DNA of 64,000 nt, taken from Lamellibrachia columna (taxonomy: Eukaryota > Annelida > Polychaeta > Sabellida > Siboglinidae). This document shows, in pieces, positions 9,438 to 24,400 of the stretch. Position numbers and translations under genes: made by a program. Position 1 is the stretch's first letter. Each line of letters opens with the position of its first letter. The DNA lies in the NCBI GenBank assembly GCA_963662155.1, contig OY759270.1, positions 8,400,461 through 8,464,460 on the forward strand, read 5' to 3'. The notes beneath the pieces are model-generated. The model did not search any database. It saw only the letters and a list, made by a program, of their open reading frames with translations, and was not told the DNA's origin.

Positions 9438-12400
9438 GTAAGTAGCCTTTCGCCTAGCAGACGATATTTACCTAACTCTGTCATGGCTCTGTCTGGCTTC
9501 GGCATCACTAGGCCTGTCGGCAGAGTGGATAAAAAATATAAAATAGCAAGTGTAGGTTGAAAGTTCATACAAATGCGTCCCCTCAATCTCTGTAAATGCG
9601 AAATGTATGTCGTCGATTACTTGATTACCCAGCCAGGGCCTTGTCTTGGCTTGAAGTTGATACTTGTAACCAGAGTCTAGACGATGGGTCGATGCGCAAT
9701 GTGCCAAGCCCCCAGGCAAGCACCCATATAATTTGTGGTAACTTGCTAACTGTGTGATGTGTCTTTAAGGATATTACTTGCTAGTGCAAACACGGACAGA
9801 ACTGAAACACCAACTAAAAGCAACATTGATGTATTATCAGAGATGAATAGTATTGAAAATCATACCATACCTTGAGATACCTTAGTCTTAGATGTTTCTG
9901 ATCGCAGGATTCTTGGCTCCTCATTGATCAGATCTTCGTCATTCTGTAGAAATAGTTTGAGAGTTCCGGTTCCAATTTTTAAAGGTGCTTTAAAGTTGTA
10001 TAAATTGTTTGATTTGACCAGAATTTGTCTAGGTGGTTTTTAAATGAAGTTATGGATTTTGCCTGTACAACCATTTTGGGGAAGGAGTTCCAAGGCTCCG
10101 TCACTCTGAGTGGGAAAGCATTTTTTCTTATATTTGTGTTTGCTCTTTGAGTGAAAAATTTTAGTGTGTGGCCTCTGTTCCTTGTCCTGAAAGATGTTTC
10201 ATCCCATTTTAAAAGTTTAGGTGAGGATTCGTTGTCATATATTGTAGATAATTATAAAAACTTCAATCATATCACCTCGTAAACGTCTATAAGTTAGTGA
10301 GGGTAGTTCAGTTTGTTTAATCTTTCTGTATAGGTTAGGTTACTCATCCCTGGTAATGCCTTGGTAGCTGTTCTTTGGACATTTTCTATTGCAATTAAGG
10401 CCACAGTTTTTTTTAGGTTTACGTAGTTTTACAGTCATGTCTAACATTGGAGAAAAAAAATAAAAATGAAAAATGTTTTACTGTCATGTCAAACACAGGA
10501 CAGGTGAAAAAGAAACAAGAGAGATGAAGGGGAAAGGGTTAATCAAGGCCAGTTTTTTTAAGTTTTTGTATGGATTATTACAATAGTGTTTAAGGTAGCT
10601 GGGGCGGATATTATATGCTTGTCTTGAATTTATTAGTTTCAGTAGAAGTTTATAAGATAAATTAACAATTTCTTCACAGATTGTAGATAGTACATAGTAC
10701 TTAATATTCCATATTAATAAAATTTGCAGTTTTTCATTGATTCGGTTATGTTACAAGATTTTTTTACATTTTTGTAAATGTAAAAAAATAGCCCCAAAAT
10801 GCGAAATTATTTCGTTTTGAGAAAATCCCCAAAGAAATGAATGACACACATATAAGTATAACAGTGTCACTGATAATTTTAAGATATATTTTGGTTAACA
10901 TAAACGAAAATCATTTCTCTTACAGAACATTATTAACACCAATTTTGCACAAGACTGGTCATTTGTATTGTGTATTAACAGTCAGAGAACAGTGAGTTGT
11001 CTGCGTAGTAATGCGGTACAACGCTACCGTGAAAGGCATTCTCGGCATGGTGAATATATTTTCAGTGTAGCAATGCTTCTCTGCGATTCGATGTTTGTGA
11101 ACATTTGGTTTTTCAGACATTATATTAGATTTTTATAGATTATTATAATAGTAAAACAAATGTCGACGGGACATTAAAAATAAAAAACAATAAACCGCTT
11201 TTTTTAACAAAATGTGGTTGGCGGATCCATAAACCGAAAAAAAATAAAAACCATTGCCTAATGTTTTTTTTCCTAAGGGTACCATACTGATATGGCGTAG
11301 TCAAGGTGCGTTCTTACCATTGTTTTATACAATGGCAAGAACGTAGCTTTGACAGCTTGGTTCATTAGGTTTTGGGAATGTTTGATTCTACCTTTTTTCC
11401 AGAAAAGTGCAAGTTAAGTAGCAGTTCATGCCAGTCAAGTAATGAATGTGATCAGGTTAATATGGAATCTTGAATATTATAGTTATAGCTTAATCGTGAT
11501 GTAAATAATGATTTGTTTATATAACATTCAGTGATGCATATAATAATATTCACAGTGACCATAAGAATTGTGACCATGTCCATATTGTGAAAAAAATCCA
11601 GTTGCCAAAAGTGCACAACAGTGAGAGTTCATATCTTGCTGTACAACGTCATTCGGAACCCCTTCATTCCCAATCAAAGTATAATTTAAACAACTTGTTT
11701 GACTATGTTGTGTTTCAGGGCACAAGGTATTAGAAGTACATAATTTATCTGACATCCGGCCACAAATCATACATGAAACAGATTACAATATTATGTGCAA
11801 TGTGTGCTATTTGTATTATCCCTGGGGTGATTGTATAACCTACTGTATATGTGCACTGATTATTAGTATGCAGCAACTGATTACACAACAAGCACTAAAT
11901 ACTAAATAGTAGCATGTTACTATGAATCAAATACACAAGCCACACCACTTACACCTCTAAATCAAAAACTACTTTGGGATCACCAGTGTTGTGTTGTTAA
12001 CAACAATTGTGTTGCTGCATGAGAAAATCCATTTGTATATTTTCTTTTTATCATGCCTGATCTTTTTAGCAACAGTTCAGCTTTGTGTCTATCGTCATTC
12101 TGGTGGTGTGCAAGTTGACAGTTTGGTTCAGCAGTCCGTTACGTTTTCCCGCGCACTATCTATGTGTTCTGTCTGGGCCCACCGTCACTAACCGACATCT
12201 GTTCATTCGGGTGCTTTTTTTTCAACAGTTAGTGTCAAACTTGTCTCTTCTAATAGTAAATCTCTTGCAGGCACCTGGTTTCCCACAGTAACTTGAAAGT
12301 AGGTGTGATTTAATGGGTGGAGGAAAATCTGAACAGTGTTGAAATAAAACCAGCATGCAGACATGTCTGTTTTTATGTGACATTCAGGTGGAACAAAAAC

Positions 12401-15400
12401 TATTTCTCACCAATTCTAGGTCTTTCAGGCTCTATTTGCATATAGATTTGTTTTTGTGTCTACTCAAGTTTCAATTCTGTGCCATCATTTTGCTGTGCTT
12501 TCAAGTGACTCAGAAGAGCTGATGCGCCATATACCATTTGGCATGTCAATAATTTATTTCAACCTTCATGTTTTATGTACCGGTACTGGTGGTAAGAGGC
12601 ACACAGCTTGATTGTTTTTATCATAAACTTGTGTTATGTGGTGTAAACTCTATCAACTTATAGCATCTTATGTTTTAATGAACCACATTTTTAAATATAA
12701 TTCAACTGTTTAGTATGGAGTTCCAAGTTCTGGTGCACAAATACGCGTACGTAGCAACCCTCCTCAAAATTATTTGAATTAAACTTATTCTAGCATCACA
12801 GTTCTCACTAATAATTATCAAATACTCCAACTAGTCTATCCATAGTAAACCTTTAGGAAATAATGTAAATAGGACACAACATTTACCTTTAATTTTAAAT
12901 TCAATCTCCCGCCATTTTTTTCTTGTAAACAAATAAACGATCCAGCCATTCAGGTTCAGATTATCATATTGTCTAGATTCATAATTATCATCTAGACCAG
13001 AAGTACTGATTCAGCCAAGAAACTAGATTCAGGTATTTTACTAGACCATTAAATTATGTAGATTCACTAAATAAATTAGATAAAAAAGTAATCCACACTC
13101 AGTAAATATACAGATTCAATAAATTATTTAGACTCAGACAATTTTATCAGACCAGGACTCCATATAAAACACTGTTTACTAACCTGGCCTTTTGGTCAAC
13201 ACACCTTCCAAACCCAGAGTCGCCCTGGATAACCCCTTACAACTGTCTATACTCACTTTTCCTGGCACTGCCTTGACTCCCTGCACAGCACGGTAAGCAA
13301 CTTAAATAAAATCATTTAAACTTCAATTAACTAAGGTAGGTAGGACATATGGCAGGGCGCAAAAACATAAAAACAAAAATGACAGCGAGTGGGTTAGTGT
13401 ACAAGATAAACGTAAGGAAGCAAAGCTAAAAATGACAATGAGGGTGAAGACTTACAGTCTGACGTGTTCAGATTAGAAAATGATCAGGGCTGCAAAATAA
13501 GATTTGAGTGTGACAACCACAAGCTGGTAGAATACTGTGACAACATTTTTGTATAAAATGTTTAAACAAGACAGAAATAGAATACAAAATAATAAATGAG
13601 AAAGAACACACCCACTAGTTCTGCTACCATGTGATGCGAAAGTGATGAAAAACTTTAAAATTGTCAAAAAAAAATTATTGTGAAGAACGATGCAAGGAAT
13701 TCTTTTAAAAGGTTGAACATAGGATTAGTCAGCTGGAGGAAGACATCAAGGCAAAAGTCGATGAGACAAGAGTTAGCGAAATGATTAAAGAAGCCAACAT
13801 CAAACACAAATCAGATAAAATCATTCAAACAAATGTAAACACATGACTATTGGAAATAATAACATTGGAGAAATCAAATATTCTATGACACGTAACAACT
13901 CCATACATCCGCTCAACACAATTGAAAAACAAAACGACTTAGGGGTTATTATAGACACAAAGCTATCCTTTGATGACCACATTAACCAAGCAGTAAACAA
14001 AGCAACAAATATGATAAAAATAGTTCGCAGAACTTTCCAATTTCTTGACAAAGATGCATTCTTGCCATTATATAAAAAATGGTAAGAACGCATCTTGACT
14101 ATTCAATAGCAGTATGGTATCCTTGGAAAAAAAAACATTATTGCAGTAGAAAGCATCCAAAGAAGAGCAACAAAAGAATTACCAGGGATGAGGAACTTAA
14201 ATTATACAGAAAGATTAAAATCACTAAAAGTTCCCTCATTAGCATATAGATGTCTACGAGGCGATATGATTAAAGTTTTTTAAATTATGCACAGTCTATA
14301 TGACATTGAATCTTAATGTAAACTCTTAAAATGGAAGGATGCATCCTTCAGGACAAGAAATAGAGGTTATACTCTAAAATTGTTTACTCAAAGAACAAAA
14401 ATAAATATAAGAAAAAAATGCTTTTCCCATCCAAGTGACTGAACCTTGGAATTCCCTCCGGGAAACAGTCAATCAAACAAAATCTTTAAATACTTTTAAA
14501 AACCGCCTGGACCATTTCTGGTCCAATCAGGACATTCTGTATAATTTCAAAGCACCTTTAAAAATAGGAACCAGAATTCTTAAACTATTAATAGACGAAG
14601 AAGATCTGATCATTGAGTCACAAGAATCCTGCGATCAGAGCTATCATAAGGTATCTTAAGGTAAGTTATCTGTTTATGAATATCGACCTTGCTGTTCATT
14701 AGGGACAGCCTAATAGGCGGACTAGAGCAGATGAGTGGACTTGGTTTTATAGGTAACACTTGGAGGAGCCGTGTAGCTACAATCATTACAGAATGCAAAC
14801 AGTCAACATAATAAGTATATCTCCACTCTGTAGGCACAGATAGGAGTAATAAATAACTGAAATAAAAACAACATGTCTATCCCAGTCCATATTTGTCCAT
14901 CTGTTAGACTGTTCTACATGCACTATGCATGTACGATTTAACTCAAATACTGGGTAGTTCAAGTAAAATAAATTGTGATTCATTAACTGTAGCAATTGTT
15001 TTATTATTTCCGTGTGTTGCTTTGTTGTTGAAGTCATTAAATTATGCCACATCAATGAGGTGTTGCTACAGTAACATGTGACTATGGGCTTATGACAAAC
15101 TAATTGGCTGTCCCTGGTGGCTTCAGTGGCGTGTTCTACATAGTAAGGTCTTGGCTGGTAATTGAGTTATTTGAAAGACATCTAGCAGGGTGAGAAAATG
15201 CATTCAGGTGACCCAAGGAACCCTCCCATTGGTTTCTTTGAAAATAAAGCCTAGGATGAACATTTACACTTTTCTGGTCGTAATTGCTCTAAGACTGGCT
15301 TATACACGAACATGTCTTGAAAGTGTACCTTGACTTTAAATCTAATGCCAGCACATACACTATCTACATTACCCAGACGGTTATGTACTTGCGAATTATA

Positions 15401-18400
15401 TGCACACATAGATGTGTTATATTTACAAGTCAAGGCAAGATGATTTGTGGTGATAGATTAGCATTTCTTGTAGCACTTTTAATTGAATGATTTGAACAGG
15501 AGGCGTAATGTTATTAGGTCTGGTCTGGCTGTCCAGTGATGAGTTCCTTTACCTCATTAGTCTAAGGTGTGTATTCCTAGGATGTGAACAGATGGTCAGA
15601 TGGTCAATGCCTAGAGTCAGAGGGTCAGTAGAGGCAGAGTGCCAGTCTGTTTGACCAGTCAGTTAGATGATCAGTGCCAACAGACAGAGCTTGGTCAGGG
15701 TTATGTTTACACAGCTTACTACTTCCTTACTTCTAAGCCAGGCACAAATAAGAAATCAGAGACACACGTTTAGACGTTGTGTGTTCCCCTTCCAGCAATA
15801 CATATTGTATGTCAGTGTAATGTTGAAAGTGCACAATGACCTTCAAAGCATTTACTTTATGTTTTGAAAGTTTACCATAGAAATGGGGAGACACAAGTGT
15901 GAGGTTTAATGCTACAGTGATTAACAGTCAATGTTGTGGCTGTTGGGAATCAAAATATTGAAGTTCTTAAAGTTATCCTACTCTTGCGTACCAAATAAGC
16001 GTCCCTATACGCATTTTTATTTGATGAAAAATGCCACCCTATACACACCTTATTTGGCACTATACAGTTATTAGATTTAGACATTGTGCCAGCCTATATT
16101 CTCCTATAATCGTGGCTAATTCTGGAGCTGCATGTGGCTCCCTCTGGCAGCCAAGTTGTCATCCATTCGAACGACAGTCGTGAATTTAGCTGGAATCTGT
16201 GCTTCCAAGGATCCTAGATTTTGATCCCGAAGATTTCTATGATTAGGTGAATTGGTCGGAATCCTTAGTTCTCAGGAGCTCGACATGATATATTATTAGT
16301 TAAAATGCCATTATCACCACATAAACCGACCATAAATGGCTGTCGTGTGCAGCGCCTCAAACCGGTTGTAACCAGCTGGCGGCGGTTTCCCCTGAAACGG
16401 GCTTGCATATTCAATTCAAGAAAACTTTAATATCCATTTAAAAATAGAAAATTCCCCGTTTTTTTCGCATATATAAAACGTGGTGAATATGCATATTCGG
16501 CAGGAAAAACCAATGGCGATCCACATAGTTTACTAAGGACGCCTTCACGTCGAGTCAAACAATTTTGCTTCAGTGCTGAAAAAGACAGATATACTACTGA
16601 CTTTTTTGCATTATACTATTATTTGTTTTGAACAATTTGCCACCCTATACTGTTATTTGGCCTATATTTGATTATTTGGCACTTGAGAGTATGCAGTTAA
16701 GATACACAATTATATTAGAAAATATCTAGATATTTGTAATTATAAGTATACATACATGTCATATAATACTGAAAAATAAGAAAAAGAATGCAATAACTGC
16801 TACGCTTATTCTTTCTCCATTTCCAGTTTGCATCTGCTATATTTTGTATGTATAAAAAATTTATTATGTTCTTTTTTCTGATGGTAGTAAATACTTGAAT
16901 AAAAGAATATACAATGTTTTAGAGTGATGCTATATTTAGCACTTTTGATTAGCTGTTTCCATGACAATGTGACATGGCTTATTTGCAAAATTGCCAAGTT
17001 AATGGAGAACCAATTTGCTGAACACACTGATTCTGAAACAGTGCTTATAATTATTTGAAGGACTTGGCTTGAGTTTTGCAAATTACCTGATGATCGTTGT
17101 GGTGTGATAAAATTACTGCAAGTCATTGCGTGTACTCTATGAATGAGTCAGGTTTTGGGCAGGGAGGGGGTGCAACGTTGTCAGCCAATAGATATGAGGC
17201 GTTTATCCACAAAACAGTTAAATTCCACAACCACAACACTGAGTCAAGAATGGTTTTGTGCTGCCATTATTATGATTAAGTTGGTATTTGTGGATACAAA
17301 GAATTTTGCAGAAAAACACATTATAAGCCACACTCTGGACTGATGAAATAGCGGTTTTCCTATCTATCGCATAACAACGTGCAGCACAAAACATGAATTA
17401 TCTCGAAATGCAGAAAATGGTTTTAACCCATTTTGCCTCGTATACTACCATAAGACAGGCCACAGTTTTTGGGGGGCTCATCTCTCTAGACGGGACTGTT
17501 CACCAAATCCCACACTGAATGGTTTATGTGCAAGCTTTCCACAGGCTCTGCATAATAACAGCATAATGGTCAGCATTAATATTCAATATCTTTTTTGCAA
17601 AACATGGAATATTGGAATGACAATCAGTTGTAGATGATAGGTGGTCCAGCATGTCTGATAAGTGACAGCTTCCTGGAAGTACTTCATGTCGCGTTACAAT
17701 GCGCTCATATCTACCATGAATACGAGTTCTACAAGTCGTATTTATGAGTCACCAACTCGAGCTCCCTTCTTATGTTCGAGGTCACTACTCATATCAAGTC
17801 GTGAACTCATATTGACGGTAAATACAAGTGCATTGGAATACAACATTAGTGTTGTATCGCCCGTAGTTTATAAAGTCTACATCAACACTTGGTTGGAGCC
17901 AAACAAAATATTTGTATTTTAGCCATCAGCCACCAGAGGTTGCTAGCAGTGACACTGATGACTTTCCACGGAATTGGATTTGATCAACTAAGTTACCGTA
18001 TTCAACCTATTAAGCGTACATGCCCTAATTAACGTAACCCCCTTTTTTCATCAGCAGGATATATAATTATTGTAATTTGACTAGTGGGGAACAACTGAAG
18101 TGTTGCCATCTGGTGTTAAACAGTTGGCACCACTTTTCAGTTGTTCTAAACTCGTCACCAAATGACACCACTAGTGTTAAACAGTAAACAGTTACCTTAT
18201 TATCTACAGAAGAAATTTTGGTACGTGCTTATAAGAACAGATTCCTTGATATTTTTTCAAGCTTAGGGCAAATACGGTATGTTAGCCAATGTGTTGAAAT
18301 GACATGTTAATAAATGACATAGTATAAGTGTACATTTGTTAGTTGAAGAATTGATAATACATGTGCGAGCCGGTAGTTGACATCAATTCATTAATAACAA

Positions 18401-21400
18401 ACATTATAGCTACAATAATAGGTACGATATATAACAACAATGAATTATAACAGAGAATGTCAGCCGCGGGAAATAATTATAAAAAAAAAAATTTAATATA
18501 TAAAGCGTCATTTTCTGCCTTGAGCTATTTTCTCCATGCACACACGTTGGTGCAAATAATTATTAATTATATATATATACATACATATATATATATATGT
18601 ATATATATATACATACATATATATATGCTCTATGACTAGCAACGCCCATGCTTCAAGGTACGTACATGCGCAGATGCACCAAGCGGATGATATTTAACGG
18701 CAGACAAATTTTACCGCAACACCACAATTGGTGTTTTGTTTTTTAACGTAATTGGAATTGGTGAACTTGTAACTGGAATTGGTACCGTGAACTTGTAATT
18801 GGTGTTTTCAGTTACATATCAATAACTTTTTCAATTCCATCAAGTAACTTTCTAACTCAAATTATTTGCTACAAATAATCAATCAAATATAAAATAAAGA
18901 AATTAAGCTCAGCTCTAAAATATATGTGTTAGTTTTGGGCGTTGAGTGTGTCTATGATTGCTTTGTTCATTTATTTTATATGGAATTGGTATTTTTGAGG
19001 TGGAATTGGTTTTTGTACTTGGTGTGGAATTGGAATTGATATCAATAATGTAATTGACACTAAGTCTGACATTTCATTGGTTCAGACAGACCCACGAGGG
19101 ATGATAATAAAACTGCTACACAGGGCTCCAGGGCAAGTGCCAGTCAGTGTAATAACTGACATTATTTATGAAAGTGCTTGTGTGTGGCGCTACATTGCAT
19201 TGAATCAATACTCATGCAGTGTATGTCTTATGTTTGGTTTCTAGCACTGACAATTACAGCTGAATGTTCCATTGTGCACATGTTAACAACATCGCCACTC
19301 TGCAACAGAATGCTTTGATTCCATTTATACCGAGAAAACACTTCATGTGTTTTTAGAAGTATGTCAACCCCATATTCTGTAAAGATAAAATATTAACATA
19401 ATATAACGTTTTATAAATTGTGAAGTTAAAATGTTCACATATTTTATGTTGGTCATTATTCGTGTGCTGGCAAACTGCATTAAGTGACGAATATTAAAAA
19501 ACTAAGCTTCCAGATGAAATTGTTTGATTTAAAGATATAAATTTTTTTAACATTGTTGGTTCATTGTTTGATAGTGTGTGTAACAAAAAGTGTGGGGCGC
19601 GGTGGCACTGTGGTTAGAACATTGGACTCTCAATCAAGAGAACCCGGTTTCAAATTCTCTTGCAGTCATTTTGAAACTTGGGCAATTTTGTTCACTCCAC
19701 ACTGCTTCAGTTCACTCAGCTGTATAAATGATTACCTGACTAGAGACAGTGGTGGATATGTGAATAAATAATCTTTGTGCAGTAATTGCAGTGAGGCTAA
19801 ATGCTTCCTAGAGAAGTCGAGTTGGCGTTGGAATGAACAGGTCTGCCAAGGAGTAAAGAGTGAAGTGCTTTGGCTCAAATTTGAGTAGTCCCGAAGACTG
19901 GATAATACGATAAGAATGTACCTTTAGCTCTCCTTGGTGATATTCTCCACTTGTTGGACATGTTTAACTGTAGAACTATAACCCATTTATTGCCAGAAGA
20001 CCTGCCTACACTGTGGATATAGCTATTGAGCCAACAACCAAAGAAACTGTCATTAATGTACAGTAAATACTACTGAAAGCATCTTGGGTGTGGTCAGACG
20101 ATGGCCAACCAGGCATTGCACTTGAGGTGTGACTACAGAGCTGGCTGTCCAGTGAGTGGGAACCTATTTTATGGATGAGTGGTTTGTTGCATGTCTAGAT
20201 TGTGGGAATGTTGTGCAGGCAGCTCACTAGATGATTGATGCCTGGGCATGGGTGGATGCTAGAGAGGGCTAGTGGGATGTACTAAGAAGCAGGATGAGGA
20301 GGTTGGACAACTAATGCAGTAGCATATGCAGTGTTTAATAGGTTTTTTCGATGATTGGTTAGTTCATGCTTCCAATCAAGTAATCAATTAAAATCATGTG
20401 TGATCAGTCATGTTCGATAATGTAAAGAATACATTTTTCCCCGTTCCCGAGTTATCTGGACTCGCCTGGAATCTTGTATGCAACGAACGGTGGCACAACA
20501 TCACGGCCATGACGTAAAAATTTGGGTCCTGTTAACAAATTATTCGACTATCCAGGTGGAAAGTTTAACCAAGAGTGGTTTTTATTGATGGCCTACATGC
20601 ACTATAAATGTCCCCTCGTTAATGACCAACACTAAAACGCAAATCTACAGTAAGGTTAATATGAATTTTACCCATGAAGAACAACTAAAATATTTACAGT
20701 CGCCTCTTGTGAAATCCAGCACTCCTCACGTTGCAGTTGCGTTGGCCAGCCACAGTTTATAGGCACAAACTAATTATATAATCGATCATTGATCGGTTTA
20801 GCCAAACCAATGATCAATTATGAACATCAAGTTGATTCCTAACACTACGTATATGTACATTGTTGGTTGGATTTGTGTAATGTTTGTGGGCACGTGAATG
20901 AAATGTTTACTAGATGATTTGATTGTTGGTTGGATCACTGGGAAGTAATAACATTACATTGGGTAATATATAGACTGACACTGTGTAGTGGCTGTTGAAA
21001 TAACTGAACAGTTGTTATGCTATTGGACAATATTGATGATTAATATATGATGCCACTTTGGCTTAGCTTCAGCAAGTTTGAATGAGTGCAAAAAATCATT
21101 TAATATTTAAGCATATTCTTTGTGTCATCAGATCTAGTTCATTTGATTAGTTGGTTTCACTGTGTACCAGTTAAACAATTACTGCACTGAATGAACCCTG
21201 CGGCTGTTGGTTAAAAGCAGATCAGACGTCCTAATGGGCGACCACTTATATACATACAAGCCAAATGGCACCATTGACTCTAGTGGGAAAGATCACTGAC
21301 AGAAAATCAATCGGCAACCATCAAATTTGATCTATGATCTTGTTGTTGCCGCAGTATTGAAAATTGTGTCGCAACGTCAGCTTGGTACCACATCAAATGT

Positions 21401-24400
21401 ACCCACTTCCTGTGTTGAGCTACTTGCCAATATACAGTTGTGACAGGGGGTTCTTCTGTGAGACAAACACACTGTGGTTTGTAGCCCTGAAATGACGTCC
21501 ACAGAAGACAGGCTGCAGTTAGTACTGTCAATGCTCTATGCAATGGTTGCAATGCATTATCGTTATCAAACTTGTGCAGTCACTGTAGTGTAGACCTGAA
21601 ATGCTAGAGTTATCACAGCCCTGCTTTGTGCAATCATCTCCACATGCTGTTAGTTCTATCAAATGAGACGATTAGCTGGATATTTCCTGATTGTTAATGA
21701 CAGCACATTTTCAGATGCCATTTTCAAACATAGGGACTACATAGGAATCACTGCCAGCTTGTGCAGGTTTTTCTCGAGACATGTTTTAAAGTAGCATTGT
21801 TTCAACACTCAGTAGTAAAATCATCTTTTTTTGGAGTTCATGGGAGTATTCTAAAACTATTTGCTTTACATATTTTGTTGAATTTTAATGTCAATGCATG
21901 ATTATAGCAAAAAGACTATAAAATCAGAGATGCCAAGTATTATGATTTGAGTGTAATAATTACGATATTTAGCCACGCATTATGCCTAACCCTCCATTGA
22001 TTACGCTCATAGCTGGTTACGGTCTGTATTTTTTATTAACCCAGCAGACCTTTAGCACCATCTGATTAGCGCAGGCGCCATTGCTCGTTGCCAGGGTGGC
22101 GGACTAAATATAGCACAAGTTTCATGCATGCTTTCAACCTACGGACTAAACCAAGCGTGTGTAGTAGGTGGGTGGTGTAAGGATTAAATGCGCTGCGAGC
22201 AGCGGAAGAGCTGACGCTGTGACGTAACCACATTTGTGGGCGTAACTGATGTGTGTATACTTGCACCCCTTGACAATTTGGTGAGATAGGTCTATCTTTT
22301 CAACTTGGCACGCGCGAAATGTTCTCATAGTCACTGGATTATCGGGTTCAGATCGTGTTTTTAATGTAGTTAGTTTTACCGTTATCGTCATAGCAGAAGT
22401 ATGGCGGAATGCCAGAACATACCACCGTGAAAGAAATTAAAAGAAATCCCATCAAAACAGAAATACAAAGTGGAATCACATAACTGGCCAGTTCTTCAAA
22501 TGTCTAAGAGAAGTGGCAATCATTTTTATTGTCAAACGTGTCGAGCCGATATTAACGTTGGATACAGTGGGTTGTATGACTGTCAAACACACATTGTCAT
22601 TGAATCAGCGTTCTAAGATCGATACTTTCTTTTCAAAAGATACCAAATTTGCCACAGTCAATGCTGAGACGCTGTTCACATCATATCTTATAGAACATAA
22701 CATTCCCGTAGCAGTAAGCGATCACGCCGGACCTCTTTTTAAAAGAATGTTTCCAGATTCCAAAATTGGCAATTTAATTGCTGAACAAAGACAACTGCAG
22801 TGTAGCTGCAATTGTGGAAACGCTTGCCAAGGAATGTGATGATAATATTGAAACTATTCTTCAGAAAGGACCCTATAGTATTGCTACCGATTCCAGCACA
22901 GATATGGAGAGCATAAAATTGTTCCCTCTTAATTGTGGTGAAGTACTTTGACAGTAAACGTGTATTATTCAGAGTTACAAATTGCATTTTAGCCAGTCTT
23001 CTCAGGGTTTGGGAGTGTATGTCACCCCTCCCCCCTCCCGATTCCCACTCGTAAGGGTATTACACTTTTACATCATCAGAAGTTGGTACCTCTGTAAAAT
23101 CAACAATGGTACTGGTTTAGAATTTGACATCGTCAATGAGCTTTCTACAACTGATGGTTATGCAAAAGCTGGAAGCAAACAACGTTCTATTGATAAAGAC
23201 AATCTACAGAATTGATGTGGCAACCATTGATTTTCTATTTGTTTCCAAGGAAAGAACCATATAGTGCCCAAGCCACGAGCAGGGCTGTCATGCTGACAGG
23301 GCTGTGTTGCAGGGATGTCACTCTGACAGGACTGTGTTGCAGGGATGTCATGCTGACAGGGCTGTGTTGCAGGGATGTCACGCTCACAGTGCTGTGTTGC
23401 AGGGATGTCACTCTGACAGGGCTGTGTTGCAGGGATGTCACGCTCACAGTGCTGTGTTGCAGGGATGTCACGCTCACAGGGCTGTGTTGCAGGGATGTCA
23501 CGCTCACAGTGCTGTGTTGCAGGGATGTCACGCTCACAGGGCTGTGTTGCAGGGATGTCACGCTCACAGGGCTGTGTTGCAGGGATGTCACGCTCACAGG
23601 GCAGTGTTGCAGGGATGTCACGCTCACAGGGCTGTGTTGCAGGGATGTCACGCTCACAGAGCTGTGTTGCAGGGATGTCACGCTCACAGGGCTGTGTTGC
23701 AGGGATGTCACGCTCACAGGGCTGTGTTGCAGGGATGTCACGCTCACAGAGCTGTGTTGCTGGGATGTCACGCTCACAGGGCTGTGTTGCAGGGATGTCA
23801 CGCTCACAGGGCTGTGTTGCAGGGATGTCACGCTCACAGGGCTGTGTTACAGGGATGTCACGCTCACAGGGTTGTGACACAGGGCTGTCATACATGGGGG
23901 GGGGCTTTGTTGGAGGATTGGCTTCCCTTCACTAGTCATAGATGGGGATAAATCACTATTTCACTTCTGGGTCCACTAATCAAGTGCCAGTGGTTTTGAG
24001 ATGGTATGTCCTTTCAAGGATACACCTTGAAAAAATAGTTTCTGAATAGGAAAAAGGGCACATTTTAGACTGGACACTTTTGCTGCATACAGGATTACAT
24101 TTTTAGTTGCTGCTCAGCAGAATATATGGCCCTGTCAGTGATGGAAAGATCTCCGTATATAGACAAAATCTTTGTTTGGTGCCATCTGATGGGGTGCATC
24201 AGCTATGTTGATTTTCTCAAGAAAAAATTGTAGGATTTGAGGAAAACTCTACAGTAGGTCAGTAACATGACATGCAACGTGTGTCATTGTAATAAAATCC
24301 AAATCGTTATTCTGCGTACAGGACTAAAAGCATTAACATGCACAAACAAATAATGATCTGTCCCTGATTGATCTGTTGCAGGACTCCTTCACTTGTGATA

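Noticed and set aside
19591..19770. A genuine tRNA gene
   Set aside because: A and B boxes are present but no full cloverleaf or anticodon arm fits, and the same head occurs in four SINE copies.
23158..23951. Cys/Arg-rich and Gln/Pro-rich open frames of 160-245 codons
   Set aside because: They are translations of the 30-bp minisatellite in five frames.
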